A stretch of 29,561 nucleotides of DNA from the NCBI GenBank assembly GCA_964507325.1, contig CAZDQL010000082.1, forward strand, positions 1 through 29,561, written 5' to 3'. Shown here piece by piece: positions 1 to 9,800 of the stretch. Numbering within the stretch: position 1 is the stretch's first letter; each line of letters begins with the position of its first letter. Both the position numbers and the translations under genes were made by a program. The stretch is from CAZDQL01 sp964507325. Its GTDB lineage: Bacteria > Planctomycetota > UBA1135 > GCA-002686595. The notes beneath the pieces are model-generated. The model was not told the DNA's origin and ran no database searches. It saw nothing but the letters and a program-made list of their open reading frames with translations.

Positions 1-126
1 TCTGACCTCGCGCTCGCGTCTGACCTCGCGCTCGCGTCTGACCTCGCGCTCGCGTCTGACCTCGCGCTCGCGTTTGACTTCGCGCTCGCGTTCGACGTCG
101 CGCTCGCGCTTGACGGCGCGCTCCTC
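1..126. repeat. 18-bp tandem repeat coding for REREVR hexapeptides
   Basis: The unit tctgacctcgcgctcgcg occurs four times without change at 1-72. Two diverged units follow (73-90, 91-108) and a decayed seventh (109-126). On the minus strand each unit reads VRRERE/REREVR in the frame of the large partial CDS. The array probably continues to the left of the window. The period is a multiple of 3, so changes in copy number keep the frame. Confidence 0.9.
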
Positions 127-1371
127 TCCGCCTTCACGTCGTTCCGCACGGAGCTGCCGTTGGTAGTATTCAGCCAACTGCCGGCAGGCCACGGCACACT
201 CCATGTTGCCCGCTTCGGCCCAGATGTTGTGGGCGCCCGTCAGAAGCTCGATCAGGTTGCCCATGCTCGGAACACCCTCGGCCGCCTCTGCTAGCACGTC
301 TTCACTCGAGCCTTCGAGCACCAGCTTCCCGTATCGTGCGGCGTTCGCCAGGGCCCTTTCGTTGCGCTCACGTCCGGCCTTGTCGTAAGCCCTGCGGCCG
401 AGTTCGAGGTACTTCACGCGACGCTCCAGGGAGCCCAGGCCCTCATCGCTCGCGCCCTCGCGGACACGATCGCGCTCACGTTCGGATGTGCGGCCTTCGT
501 CCTCGGCTCGCTTCTGGCGACGCCATTGCTGCGCGTACACCTCTGCGAGTTCCGCGAGTGCCTGGGAGCGCTCGCGCTTCCCCCACTTCTCGTACAGATT
601 GGAGGCATCTCCAAGGAGCTCCGCCAACTGGCCACGATTCGGAGCCGCCTTGGCGACCGCCGCTGCCTTCTCGTTCCGGACGCCCTCGATCGCCAACTCG
701 CGCGTGTGCATCGCCTGTTCGACTCGCTCCGCCGCCTGGCGCCGATTGGCCTCGAGGAAGGCGTCGACCGCGGTGCGCATCACCTTCAGGCGGCGACGAA
801 CGGTCCTGATCTCGTCGCTCTCTCCACGGGGAGCCCGGTCGCTTCCGCGCTCCCGCTCCGCGCGCGTCCTCTGTGCCTTCTCGCGGTAGCTCCTTGACAG
901 CTCGCCCAGGACGTAGGCCTTCTCACCGTGCCCCCAGTCCTGGTGCAGCTCGGCTGCGTGGGCGAGCAGCTGAGCCATGTCTTCGAGCCCCGGCGCTCGC
1001 TCCCGCGCCGTGGCGATCTTGCGCTCGCCGGCGCGTTCGAGCTTGAGCTCGCTGAGGTGGATGGTCCGCGTCATCGCCTCCGCCGCGTCCTCGTTCTTCG
1101 TCTCCTGGAACGCCTCGAGCGCGTAGCGGAGCTGAGCGAGGCGCTTGCGGGCCTCACGGTTGTGAGTCTCCTGTTCCTGAGCCCGTCGCTCCCGCGTGCG
1201 CCCCTGTTCCTCGACCGTCAGGACCCGGTCGACCTCGTGCTGGCGCTTCCCGGGGGCCGCGTCCGACCGGGGATCCTCCTGGCCCGCTACCGGAGCGACG
1301 AGCGTGGTCGCCGCCGCGAAAGCGAGTCCGAGGAGAGTACTGAACCGCCGTTTTCCCAGCTGTGCAATCAT
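1..1371 (-). CDS. Secreted charged helical-repeat protein, partial (C-terminus beyond left edge)
   Basis: The reading frame is open from an ATG at 1371 to base 1 (457 codons) with no stop, so the C-terminus lies outside the window. AAGGAG stands 8 nt before the ATG. Residues 1-31 look like a signal peptide (KRRF, then a hydrophobic stretch ending near PVAGQE). The rest is nearly all helical and rich in Arg, Glu and Ala. I see three diverged copies of a unit of about 100-115 residues, each with a pattern like L-x-x-LL-x-x-A-x-x-L-x-x-x-WG followed by ELA-x-x-Y and an Arg/Glu-rich linker: about residues 70-170, 190-290 and 305-415. The visible end is a run of REREVR hexapeptides encoded by the 18-bp tandem repeat. 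I know no named family for it. A structural or envelope-associated coiled-coil role is only a guess. All plus-strand ORFs here are shadows of this frame. Confidence 0.8.
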   Translation of the reverse strand, partial: MIAQLGKRRFSTLLGLAFAAATTLVAPVAGQEDPRSDAAPGKRQHEVDRVLTVEEQGRTRERRAQEQETHNREARKRLAQLRYALEAFQETKNEDAAEAMTRTIHLSELKLERAGERKIATARERAPGLEDMAQLLAHAAELHQDWGHGEKAYVLGELSRSYREKAQRTRAERERGSDRAPRGESDEIRTVRRRLKVMRTAVDAFLEANRRQAAERVEQAMHTRELAIEGVRNEKAAAVAKAAPNRGQLAELLGDASNLYEKWGKRERSQALAELAEVYAQQWRRQKRAEDEGRTSERERDRVREGASDEGLGSLERRVKYLELGRRAYDKAGRERNERALANAARYGKLVLEGSSEDVLAEAAEGVPSMGNLIELLTGAHNIWAEAGNMECAVACRQLAEYYQRQLRAERREGGEERAVKRERDVEREREVKREREVRREREVRREREVRREREVR

Positions 1372-1583
1372 GTCATTTGCTCCTTGCAGCGATCCTCTCC
1401 GGGTGGGTGGATCGAGCTCGTCCGTTCTCCAGCTCAGTCTCAGTTCATCGGCTCGATTCGGGTGGCTCATTACACAGCCCTTTCTGGTGCGGGCCCCCTC
1501 CCGGATCTGGGCCGTCCCACAGCCGGTGGCTGGTGGCGGGCGACCTCGCCGGCAGACGCTTCTCGGGGAGAACGGCCTCGAGA

Positions 1584-2207
1584 TCAGCGCCCGAACGACG
1601 GCGAATCCTCCACTCGCACACGGATCTCAGGCGTCGTCGCTCGGCTCGACCAGAAGCCCGGAACATCGAACGGCCGCGTCCCGGGGTCCCCGATGCTGAG
1701 CGTACGGAGGTGTCTGGGATCGTAGGAGACGGCGATGACGTACTCCCCGGTGGGCACGGGAGGCCAGAGCACGAAGGCCCGAGCGATCGCCCTTTCGATG
1801 ACGCACTCCTCACCGGGGCCGAGCCTGCGAGGGTCGTTGATCACGGGGGGAGGCTTGGGATCCGTGAATGGTTCTGGCTGCTCGAACTCCGGGCCCTCGA
1901 ACGTGATGGACCACACGCGCCAGGAGTCAGACCAGATCAGCTCATCTGCCCCATCATTCCTGAGGTGGACTCTGACGGTGGTGTCATTGTCCACCTCCCC
2001 CCGAGGGAAGACCACCGGCCCGCGTTGCTCTATCCCCAGTGCGAGTCCCTCAACGGGGTCATTCCAGATCACGATGGGTGTGGGTTCTCGGAGGTCCTGG
2101 GGGGGATCCTCCGCAATGCGGTCGGCACACGCGGTGAGTGTGAGGGAGCATGCGACCGACGCCAACACGGTGAACGTGAAAGGCAATCGGAACCTCCCGG
2201 ACATCAT
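1584..2207 (-). CDS. Lipoprotein with a beta-sandwich-like domain, function unknown
   Basis: I start at the ATG at 2207 (a second ATG follows at 2204) because the signal peptide begins there: MMSGRFRLPF, a hydrophobic run, and a lipobox ending LTAC. An ORF extension to 2282 adds an Arg-rich, non-signal sequence. GGAAG lies a few bases upstream. The mature part has about 180 residues. It contains VRVHLRNDGADELIW and GEYVIAVSYD, a strand pattern like Ig-type or BsuPI-type beta-sandwich domains that bind or inhibit partners. No catalytic motif is visible. It lies 76 bp behind the UroD-family gene on the same strand and could be co-transcribed, but nothing in it suggests a link to methyl transfer. 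An outer-membrane or periplasmic location is inferred from the lipobox. Confidence 0.65.
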   Translation of the reverse strand: MMSGRFRLPFTFTVLASVACSLTLTACADRIAEDPPQDLREPTPIVIWNDPVEGLALGIEQRGPVVFPRGEVDNDTTVRVHLRNDGADELIWSDSWRVWSITFEGPEFEQPEPFTDPKPPPVINDPRRLGPGEECVIERAIARAFVLWPPVPTGEYVIAVSYDPRHLRTLSIGDPGTRPFDVPGFWSSRATTPEIRVRVEDSPSFGR

Positions 2208-2283
2208 TGGTCTTCCGGAACGTTTCCTGGTGCTTCTGACATCGACGGTCCTTGCTCGGCGCATCTGATCGGATCCCATCACC

Positions 2284-3528
2284 CTACCCGTACACTCCGT
2301 ACTCCTTGGTGAAGTCGATCATCGCCTTGAGGTTCTCTGGATTGGCCTCATCGAGCATCACCGCCGCGTCCATGATGAACCCGCCGTCCTTGCCCGCGGT
2401 GTCGATGAGCTTCTTGCAGTAGTCCCTTATGTCCCTGGGGGTGCCGGAGAGCAGCATCACGTTGGGCACGTTGCCGGCGATGGCCGCGACGTCACCGAGC
2501 ACGGCCTTCGCCTTGACCATGTCGGTGCTCGAGACGTGGTAGATGACCTTGCCGGGGGGAACATCGGCAAAGTGCTCCAGACGGCTCTCGACATCGGCCT
2601 CGCAGTAGACGACGGGGATGATGCCCTGGTCGATCAGCGCCAGCATGCCCTGGCGCAGGAAGGGCCAGTAGAAGGTCTTGAACTGCTCGTCGGACATGAA
2701 GTCGCGCGTGCCCTTGTGCATCCAGATCCAGCAGTAGGGCAGCTCGGCGCCGGCAGCCGCCGAGCCGTACTCGACGAAGATCCTGGTGGCGACCTCCAGC
2801 GCCTCGAGGAGTTTGTCCGGCCTGCGGCGCATGTCCATCAGGACCTCCTTCGTGCCGCGCAGCGTGTCGCCGATGATGTCGAAGGGTGGCCAGCTGAAGG
2901 ACGCGTAGAGCTGCGGCGTTCCCTTGGCCTTCATCTCGCCCGCATACTGGCCGACGGAGGCGAACCAGCGGCCCAGCTCCTCGCCGGCGTCCGCTGCCGT
3001 GCGCAGCGCCTGCTGTACCTCGGGCGCAGCCAGAGCGACGAACCCGCCCGTCCAGCCGAACCACATGAAGCTGCGCACGGCGGGCCAGCCCGACAGGCCC
3101 TCGAGCGGAGGGAACGAGCGCGGCAGCCACTTGCTCATCAGGAAGTGGGACGGGTCCTGGACGAACTCGTCGTACTCGTCCGCCTGCATGTTCTCGCTGT
3201 CGAGGTACTGGTACATCACGTGATCCCCCAGCCCCCGCCCCGGCCAGCGGAACCAGTTGATCTGCAGCTTCTCCATGGCGCGGGCGGGGTAGGCGATGAT
3301 CGGGCCGAAATCCAGGTCGGGCTGGAACTGGTCCTGGAACCGGTGGCAGGCTTCGCGGGCCACGGCGTAGTCGTTCATCGCCTCCTTGAACGTGACCCCG
3401 GCGAAGGTGTACGGATACAGCTGGTAGGGTCCGAACACCGGCACGCGGTCCGGCACCCTCAGGGCCGCCACGTCGAGGCAGCGCTCGATCCGCTCCCGAT
3501 AGAGCTCCTCCGCTGACTTGTCAGACAT
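2284..3528 (-). CDS. Uroporphyrinogen decarboxylase (URO-D) family methyltransferase-like protein
   Basis: The 414-residue protein has the length and layout of URO-D superfamily members that move methyl groups to or from corrinoid proteins (MtaA/MtbA/CmuA type). The end carries family landmarks: GNVPNVMLLSGTP near residue 352, a CKKLID helix near 371, and PENLKAMIDFTKEYG near 397. It starts 4 nt after the corrinoid-protein gene, which makes methyl transfer far likelier than haem synthesis. AGGGG precedes the ATG. In MtaA/MtbA zinc is held by an HxC motif and a later Cys. Here the first site reads VYCE (C309, E310) and the later Cys region reads GGFIMDAAV without Cys. Metal binding or substrate may therefore differ from coenzyme M methyltransferases. 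The substrate is unknown. It is predicted cytoplasmic, with no signal peptide. Confidence 0.85.
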   Translation of the reverse strand: MSDKSAEELYRERIERCLDVAALRVPDRVPVFGPYQLYPYTFAGVTFKEAMNDYAVAREACHRFQDQFQPDLDFGPIIAYPARAMEKLQINWFRWPGRGLGDHVMYQYLDSENMQADEYDEFVQDPSHFLMSKWLPRSFPPLEGLSGWPAVRSFMWFGWTGGFVALAAPEVQQALRTAADAGEELGRWFASVGQYAGEMKAKGTPQLYASFSWPPFDIIGDTLRGTKEVLMDMRRRPDKLLEALEVATRIFVEYGSAAAGAELPYCWIWMHKGTRDFMSDEQFKTFYWPFLRQGMLALIDQGIIPVVYCEADVESRLEHFADVPPGKVIYHVSSTDMVKAKAVLGDVAAIAGNVPNVMLLSGTPRDIRDYCKKLIDTAGKDGGFIMDAAVMLDEANPENLKAMIDFTKEYGVYG

Positions 3529-3532
3529 CGTG

Positions 3533-4165
3533 CTACCCCTCTATCCAGGTTCTGGCGAGCTTGACCGCGTGCGTGGCGTCCGCGCCGTAGGCATCGGCTC
3601 CGACGTACTCCGCCGCCTTCTCGTCCATGATGGAGCCCCCGATCATGATCTTGACCTGATCGCGCAGGCCGGCATCGTGGATGGCCTGGACGGTGTGCTT
3701 CATCTGGTCGAAGGCCATGGTGAGAAAGCCACTCAGACCGACGACGTCAGGTCGCACGGCGAGTATCTGCTCGACGATCTTCGCCTCGGGGACGTCGACC
3801 CCGAGATCGTGGACCTCGAAGCTGTTGACATCGAGCATGAAGGTGACGACGTTCTTGCCGATGTCGTGGATGTCTCCGGCAATCGTCCCGATCAGGACCT
3901 TGCCGAGCTTCGGCTGCGGGGAAGCGGCGGCGCGCAAGCGGGGCTGGACCAGCTCCCCGATCTGCTTCATCACCTCGCCACCGATCATCAGCTCGGGCAG
4001 GAAGTACTCCCCCGCATCGTACCGGTCGCCTATGACCTTCATCGCCTCGGCACCGGCATCGAGGATGCCCTGGGGATCCTCTCCCTCGGCGAGCATCGCG
4101 TGCACCAGTCGCAGCGCCTCCTCTTCCCGCATGTCGGCGATGGCCGTGACCAGCTTGTCCTTCAT
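3533..4165 (-). CDS. Corrinoid (cobalamin-binding) protein of a methyltransferase system
   Basis: The 210-residue protein is typical in length for MtaC/MtbC/MttC-like corrinoid carriers. Residues 1-85 form the helical cap domain (B12-binding_2 type). Residues 88-210 are the Rossmann-like B12 domain. The cobalt-ligand motif DxHxxG is present as GDIHDIGKN (D98, H100, G103), followed by the usual VGLSG segment near 142-146 and an IGGS loop near the end. Family members carry a methyl group on cobalamin between a substrate-specific methyltransferase and an acceptor methyltransferase. GGAGG stands 7 nt before the ATG. It is first in a tight two-gene unit with the URO-D-like gene (4-nt gap). No reductive activase (RamA-like) or MttB-type substrate methyltransferase lies nearby, so other parts must be elsewhere. 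Confidence 0.9.
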   Translation of the reverse strand: MKDKLVTAIADMREEEALRLVHAMLAEGEDPQGILDAGAEAMKVIGDRYDAGEYFLPELMIGGEVMKQIGELVQPRLRAAASPQPKLGKVLIGTIAGDIHDIGKNVVTFMLDVNSFEVHDLGVDVPEAKIVEQILAVRPDVVGLSGFLTMAFDQMKHTVQAIHDAGLRDQVKIMIGGSIMDEKAAEYVGADAYGADATHAVKLARTWIEG

Positions 4166-4276
4166 TCGTCGACCTCCATGGGTCCGTTCGTTGGCGTGCT
4201 CATCTCGGGTGCTTCCCTACAGCCTGTGCGCATAGGGTGCAAGAACTCAGCCGACTGCGGGCACACGTCCCCGGCA

Positions 4277-5953
4277 TCATCGGGGAGGCTGCCCCTGCAG
4301 CGCCTCCAGCAGCTCTCGCCGCACCGCGCGATACTCGACGAGGTCGGTTGCGTAGTCGTCGTAGCCGCGCAGCAGCTTCTGGATGAGGCCCTGCGCCCGC
4401 GCGGGATCGCGCGCCTTCAGCATGCGCAGCAATTCGGCGTCCTCCATGCCGATGCGGTGCGCCTCGAAGCGCTGGCCGGAGAGCGGCCCTTCCGGTCCGG
4501 GATAGACGACATGGGAATCCCCGGCCGGCAGGAAGTTGGGCGGGCCCTTGCCGTGGGGCACCACGCTCTGGTGATGGGGATCCACTCCCCGTCGATAGTG
4601 GTTCAGCCCCCAGTGCAGGAACCCCTCCAGGTCGTAGCGCACCAGGGCCCAGCCGAGATAGACCTGCCGCAGGCGTTCCTGATCGAGCAGCCGATTCAGC
4701 CACGGGCCGCCAGGGATGAGGCAGGTGTAGACCCAGATGCGCTCGCCGGCCTCACGGCGGGCCTCGAAGAAGTCGCGGTGCTTCTGGTACTCCTGCACCT
4801 GCGGGCACCAGTGGTCCACGGCACCTTCGAGGGCCTCGGACATGGTGGCCTCGAAGATCCGTACGCCCGGCAGGTGATGACGCACGGTGGCCGCCAGCTC
4901 CCGGTAGCTCTCGGCATTGGTATTGGTGGGTTCGTCCGAGAGGTGTTGTAGATAGGTGACCTCCTCCGGCAGCTCCAGCTCGTGCAGCGCGGCGTGGATG
5001 TCCTTCAGCAACAGCGCGAGCTCGGCCTGGCCTTCGACACTGGTGACGTCGCTGCCGGTGTGGCCCACGTCGAGACGGGCGGAACCCCAGTCTCCCTGAT
5101 GGCGATGGGCCAGGTGCCCTCCTTCCACCCGCGTGAAGCCACGGTCGAGGAAGACGTCGAGATAGCGACGCAGGCGCCGTCGGTCGAGCCGGAGCTCACC
5201 GTCGTTCGAGGCGTCGAGAAAACCGCGCCAGTGGACCAGGAAGGTGTTCTGCCGCCCGCGGGCCATGAGATCCGCGTAGCGACCGAGCATGGCCCAGAAG
5301 GGCTCGCTCCAGATCTTCAGGTCGTGGCGGTTGGCGATGTTGGCGGTGCTGAACCAGTTGGTGTAGCCGGGACTCTGCGGCCCACCGGGTGGCACCGTGA
5401 CGGCATGGACCCGTAGCTCCCACGTCAATGTCTTCTGCCAGTCGCCCGCGATGAGGTTGAGGTCGAAGAGGCGATTGGCCGCTGGGTCCCGTGCAGCGAT
5501 CGGCACCTCGATCCTCAGGGCCAGTACCCCCTGCGCGTCGGTCTGCGCGGTGGCCCCGATCGGTGAGAGCACCTCGAACACGTGGAACGGTGCCCGGCGG
5601 ATGACGTGGGGATTGGCCTCGCCATCCCATACCTCCGTGCGGCTCGTCAGACCGGTGTTCTGCTCCACTGGAACTGCATGGAGCTGAAAGGCCCGACCCG
5701 ACTCCACGGGCCGGCCCTCCTCCGTGAGGCGCCACCGGACGTCCACGCCGGAGTCCAGACCACGAATCAGCGCGTGCACCCCCGCCGGCACCCCGCGCGG
5801 GGTGTCGCAGGTGAAGCGCTCGACGCCCTGGCCCGGATCGGTGTCCGGGTAGACCTCGGCCAGCTCGTCGAACAGCGCGGCCTGCTGGGCCGCCGCGGGA
5901 AGTGTGCCGGCGGCCAGCACCCAGGTCAGGATCGTCGTCCCAAGAACACGCAC
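4277..5953 (-). CDS. Exported glycoside hydrolase-like protein, DUF4091/GH123-type catalytic domain
   Basis: The 558-residue protein begins at a GTG (5953) with AGGAG 6 nt upstream. Residues 1-22 are a signal peptide ending in AAAQQ. An N-terminal beta-rich region (about 40-190) precedes a TIM-barrel-like part (about 195-540). The motif HLSDEP places an adjacent acid pair at D340-E341. In GH123 beta-N-acetylgalactosaminidases an Asp-Glu pair supports substrate-assisted catalysis, and the C-terminal DUF4091 region belongs to that family. Later landmarks are GFLHWGLNHY (about 455) and the usual closing stretch around RIGMEDAELLRML. I infer cleavage of an N-acetyl-hexosamine glycan outside the cytoplasm, but the substrate is not shown. 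It stands 111 bp upstream of the corrinoid gene on the same strand. Confidence 0.8.
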   Translation of the reverse strand: MRVLGTTILTWVLAAGTLPAAAQQAALFDELAEVYPDTDPGQGVERFTCDTPRGVPAGVHALIRGLDSGVDVRWRLTEEGRPVESGRAFQLHAVPVEQNTGLTSRTEVWDGEANPHVIRRAPFHVFEVLSPIGATAQTDAQGVLALRIEVPIAARDPAANRLFDLNLIAGDWQKTLTWELRVHAVTVPPGGPQSPGYTNWFSTANIANRHDLKIWSEPFWAMLGRYADLMARGRQNTFLVHWRGFLDASNDGELRLDRRRLRRYLDVFLDRGFTRVEGGHLAHRHQGDWGSARLDVGHTGSDVTSVEGQAELALLLKDIHAALHELELPEEVTYLQHLSDEPTNTNAESYRELAATVRHHLPGVRIFEATMSEALEGAVDHWCPQVQEYQKHRDFFEARREAGERIWVYTCLIPGGPWLNRLLDQERLRQVYLGWALVRYDLEGFLHWGLNHYRRGVDPHHQSVVPHGKGPPNFLPAGDSHVVYPGPEGPLSGQRFEAHRIGMEDAELLRMLKARDPARAQGLIQKLLRGYDDYATDLVEYRAVRRELLEALQGQPPR

Positions 5954-6147
5954 AACGGCTCCTCGTCTGTGATCGGTGAGAGATGGCCCGGGCCATTCTA
6001 CTGAAGCCCCCCTGAGGGCCGTCCATCAGCTCGGTCTCAGCTGCGCTTCGAGCTGGCAGGCTTCGTCCAGGCAAGTCTCTTGGAACGGCACCGGGGAGGA
6101 CATCGTAGCTCGTTGCACAAGCGGCCTCCTGGCACGCCGGCCCCGGC

Positions 6148-6735
6148 TCAGTCCCTCACCTTGGGATACACCGTCACCTCGTCATCGGTCCTCAGGAACC
6201 CGCGGCGGTCGAACTCATAGGGGATCAGAACGTAGGCCCCGATGGTGTTCACCACGAGGACATCGTCCTCGTCGTTCAGTCGAAACACGACGACGGACGG
6301 TATGGGGGTCAGGTCCTCGAGACCCATTTCCACGAGGACGTAGCTGGCGACATGCCAGCACGCGGTCCGTGGATACACCTGTCGCCAGATTTCGGGGCTG
6401 CCATCTTCCTCCGGCAACTCGATTCTCTCCCTCTTCTCGCAGACCTCTTCTATGTCCTCCAGATCGATCTCGGGCAGCGCGCTCAGGTATTTGTTCAGGA
6501 TGCGGGCCAGGTCCTCGGCATGATCGCGGAAGACATCCCTGTAGACTCGTCTCCGAATGTCGAAGTAGTGGTCCGGACCTTCTTCCTCCAGCTCGTCCAT
6601 GCGACTCTCGCACTCATCGAGGAACGCCTGTTCAGCCTCGCGGCTGATCCACTCGGATAGCATCAGATCGTCGCTGCCCGAGCCACAGCTCGTCAGCAAG
6701 CAACACGTGATCATGAGGAGGACGGATCTGGCCAT
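6148..6735 (-). CDS. Small lipoprotein, function unknown
   Basis: I choose the ATG at 6735 (195 residues) because MARSVLLMITCCLLTSC is a compact lipoprotein signal with lipobox LTSC. An alternative ATG at 6765 would add ten polar residues. The mature protein starts GSGSDD and has an acidic helical half (about 20-115, with EEVCEKRERIELPEE). The C-terminal half is more beta-like (VVVFRLNDEDDVLVVNTIG, near 160). No catalytic motif is recognised. It follows the large lipoprotein gene by about 93 bp on the same strand, so the two may share a transcript. Cell-envelope location is inferred from the lipobox only. Confidence 0.6.
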   Translation of the reverse strand: MARSVLLMITCCLLTSCGSGSDDLMLSEWISREAEQAFLDECESRMDELEEEGPDHYFDIRRRVYRDVFRDHAEDLARILNKYLSALPEIDLEDIEEVCEKRERIELPEEDGSPEIWRQVYPRTACWHVASYVLVEMGLEDLTPIPSVVVFRLNDEDDVLVVNTIGAYVLIPYEFDRRGFLRTDDEVTVYPKVRD

Positions 6736-6828
6736 GGTCAGCTCTCGCGTATCGGGGTTCTGCATCGCCGTGGGGTCCTGCAGTCTTGAGCCGAGGGTCG
6801 CCGGGACTGCGGACGCATTCGAGGAGGT

Positions 6829-9800
6829 CTACTCGGATCCGAGGGTGATGTGGACTACGACGGTCGCTCCTTCCTCGACGACAACGGGCACCCGTGACCG
6901 ATTCATCTCAATCAAAGCCTGAAAGGCATCGGTGTCTTTCTCGCCAGCCCGAGCGGAGGACCTCGCCGTGGCGGAGTACGAGCCGGGCGGCACGCGCTCG
7001 ATCAAGAAGCGACCGTGCCCGTCGGTGCGGGTGGTGCGAGAGGCTCCTTCGTCCTGGCTGAGGTTTACGATGCCGAACCTCAGTGGCGCACCGTCCTCAC
7101 CCGTGACCAGGCCGGAGACCGTGCCCCCAGGCAGAAGCACGACCTCCACGTCCTGAGGCTCACCCGACTCAACGGCAATGCTCCTGAGAACAGCGGGAAC
7201 GTGCTCGAAGCTCGAGGCCTTGAGCATGTACTGCCCGGGGGTCAGGCGCTCCATGAGGAAGCGACCTCCCTGGTCGGAGCGAACGATCCGCCGCGTCAGG
7301 AGGTCATTCTCGATCGGCCATGGACTATCCAGATCGAAGATCTCCAGCTCGTTGTCCCCGACGCACGCGACCAGGGCTCCCTCGACCGGGCGGCCGTCGG
7401 GAGCGAGGACACGTCCTCGAATGGTGCCTCCGCGCCCTAGGTTGACCACGATGTCGCTGGTACCTGCGAGTACGTCGATCAGGATCCCAGGCGCGTAGCC
7501 GTCGGCTTGCACCTCCACCACATAGGTGGATGGAGAGAGCCGTTCGATCCGGAATCGACCGGTCTCGACCTGCTCGATCACCGCTTCCGCGGGCCTCTCC
7601 ACGAACGCTGCCACCTTCCCCGTCCGGTGCACGGAACAGTGGAATCCGGTGATCGGACTTCCGGATTCTGCATCGACCACGCGCCCTTCGATGGACTGGG
7701 GGGAGAGCGCGACGACCACGTCCCGTGATGGAACCGCCACCGTCTCCTGAAAGTCGGGAAAACGCGGAATCCGCAGGTGGCACTCACCCTCTGGCAGCGA
7801 AGTGATCTCGAAACGGCCGTCCTCGCCGCTGACCCCATCGCTCACAGCCGCCGTGCCTCCGGAGGGAGCGACAAGGCCCACGAGGCGCACTCCCGGGATG
7901 GGACTACCCGCGGTGTCCACGACCGAGCCCGAGACGGTGCATCCCTCGGTGAGCGTCAGATGGAGTTCGACCGTGCCCGCTGTCTGCAGGCCGCCCAGCT
8001 TGTCGGTGGCTACGCACGCCGTGGCCCAGCCGGTCGCGCGAACCTCGCAGGTCCATACGCCTGAGTGGATGTTGCGAATTTGGTATCGGCCCTCCGCGTC
8101 GGACAGTCCGTGGAAGGCGCTGGTTCTGGGAGAGCCGGCCGCCCCGGTGAAGAAGGCGCCGAAGAGCTCGACGTGTGCGCCCGGAATCGGTTCGCCCAGC
8201 GGATTGGTGATCGTCCCTTCGAGGGCCCCCCCCGCCGTCATGATCACATCAGGCGCCCGGTGTTCACCATCCGACCCGACGCGCAAATCCGATTCTACGA
8301 CTCGTGCGTGCCCCTCGTGGGAGAACGTCAGATGGTAGCCATCGAGCGGGACCACGCCGCTGAAGAAATAGCGGCCTTGGGCATCGGTCCTCGTCGTTGC
8401 TCGCAGATCGAGCAGGTCGCCGAGGTCCTCCCCCCCTCGAAAGAGGTGAACGAGACCACCGACCAACTCGTCCCGCGAGGATCTCGACGTCAAGGCGACC
8501 ACCGCATCTTGGATGGGCCGCCCCGCGTCGTCCGTGACGAGACCGTGCAGTGAGTTTGCGTAATCGCCTCCCGTGGCCGCCTGGCCCTCCTCGATTTCGA
8601 ACGTTGCGCCGGGCGCGCTGGCTTCCTCTCGGTCGAGGACTTCGGTTGGTGCTATTGCCTCCCTGGCAGCCTCCACCGGAGCCGGAATCGGCACCTCGTC
8701 CGGTACGTCGGGCGGCACTGCCCAGTCCGATTCCCCGGACGGAAGCTCTGGTTGATCCCCCGCCGGCGGGGTCTCGATGGCCGGGTCCAGGCGCGCCGGC
8801 CGCTCGTCCCATTCCGGCGCTCTCACGGGCTCGGGCTCCGTGGTTGCATACTCGAAAGGCGCGTCGGTTGCGGACGACGGAATCCTCGCCTCGACCAGGT
8901 CTTCCAGCTGGCTCGAATCTATGACCAGCGTGAGCCGTACATCGCTTCCATCGTGGCTCGTGAACACGTCATCGAGGATTCTGCGCGCGAAGCGCGGCGT
9001 GCCTCGTTGCTCCTGGATGCCGTACAGAATGTCCTCGATCAACGCGAGGAAGTCCTCCGCCCCGTCTTCATCGTCGCACCGTGCCACGGCACGCAGCTGC
9101 AGCTCGTCGGAGGACACCTCCCCGACGACGAACAGGCCATCCACATCTCGCACGCTCCTGGCGCGTCGACGGGAGATGTCCAGTTCGCGCTCGAGTTCCC
9201 GCTCGAGCTCCTCATCCCAGTCAGCCGGGGCACCCATCAGGTCGACCACCAGCGTCGCCTCTCCGGACCAATCCGCAGCGGCGATCAGGTCGCGCATCGA
9301 ATCCTCCAGCTCGGTGCCCTGCTGCTCGAGGATCTCTTCGAGCACGGGCAGGGATTCGGAGAAGAGGTAGAGGGTCTTGTCGAGTTGACACACACCACCC
9401 TTGCGGTCCCACCGATGCACCTCGCGCCCCTCGACGCGGGAAGGGCCGTCCAATCGATGGAGGTACAAGACTGGATCTCCCTCGCTCTGTGTGGCGACCA
9501 GGATTCGATCGCCGGCCTCGAGCTCCAGGGGACCGATCAACTCGCGCTTCCGGTCGATCGGGACATCGATGTCATGGTCTCCCATGCTGCCGACCACGCG
9601 ACCGCCGGAAGGGAGCCCGCCGTACATGCCCACCTCGAGGCGGTACCTCCCCGCCCGCTGGCACACCAGATCGAGCTTGGCGTTCCGGCCGGCACCACCG
9701 TCGTCGTCCTCGGCGATGATGTCGCTCCCGCGGGACGGGAGGCTGGTCAGGTCGAGCTCCGTGGAGCTCTCCACGAAGACGGCCATTGCGGCTCGTGTGC

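Noticed and set aside
1..126. CRISPR array
   Set aside because: The 18-bp units are directly adjacent with no spacers, and the array lies in frame within a coding sequence.
928..1725. Plus-strand ORF of 265 codons and similar ones in the left 1.4 kb
   Set aside because: They are shadows of the minus-strand partial CDS, which has a signal peptide, a ribosome-binding site and internal repeats.
4166..4276. Cobalamin riboswitch before the corrinoid operon
   Set aside because: The gap is only 111 bp and I find no B12-box-like sequence. Only a weak 5-bp inverted repeat is present.
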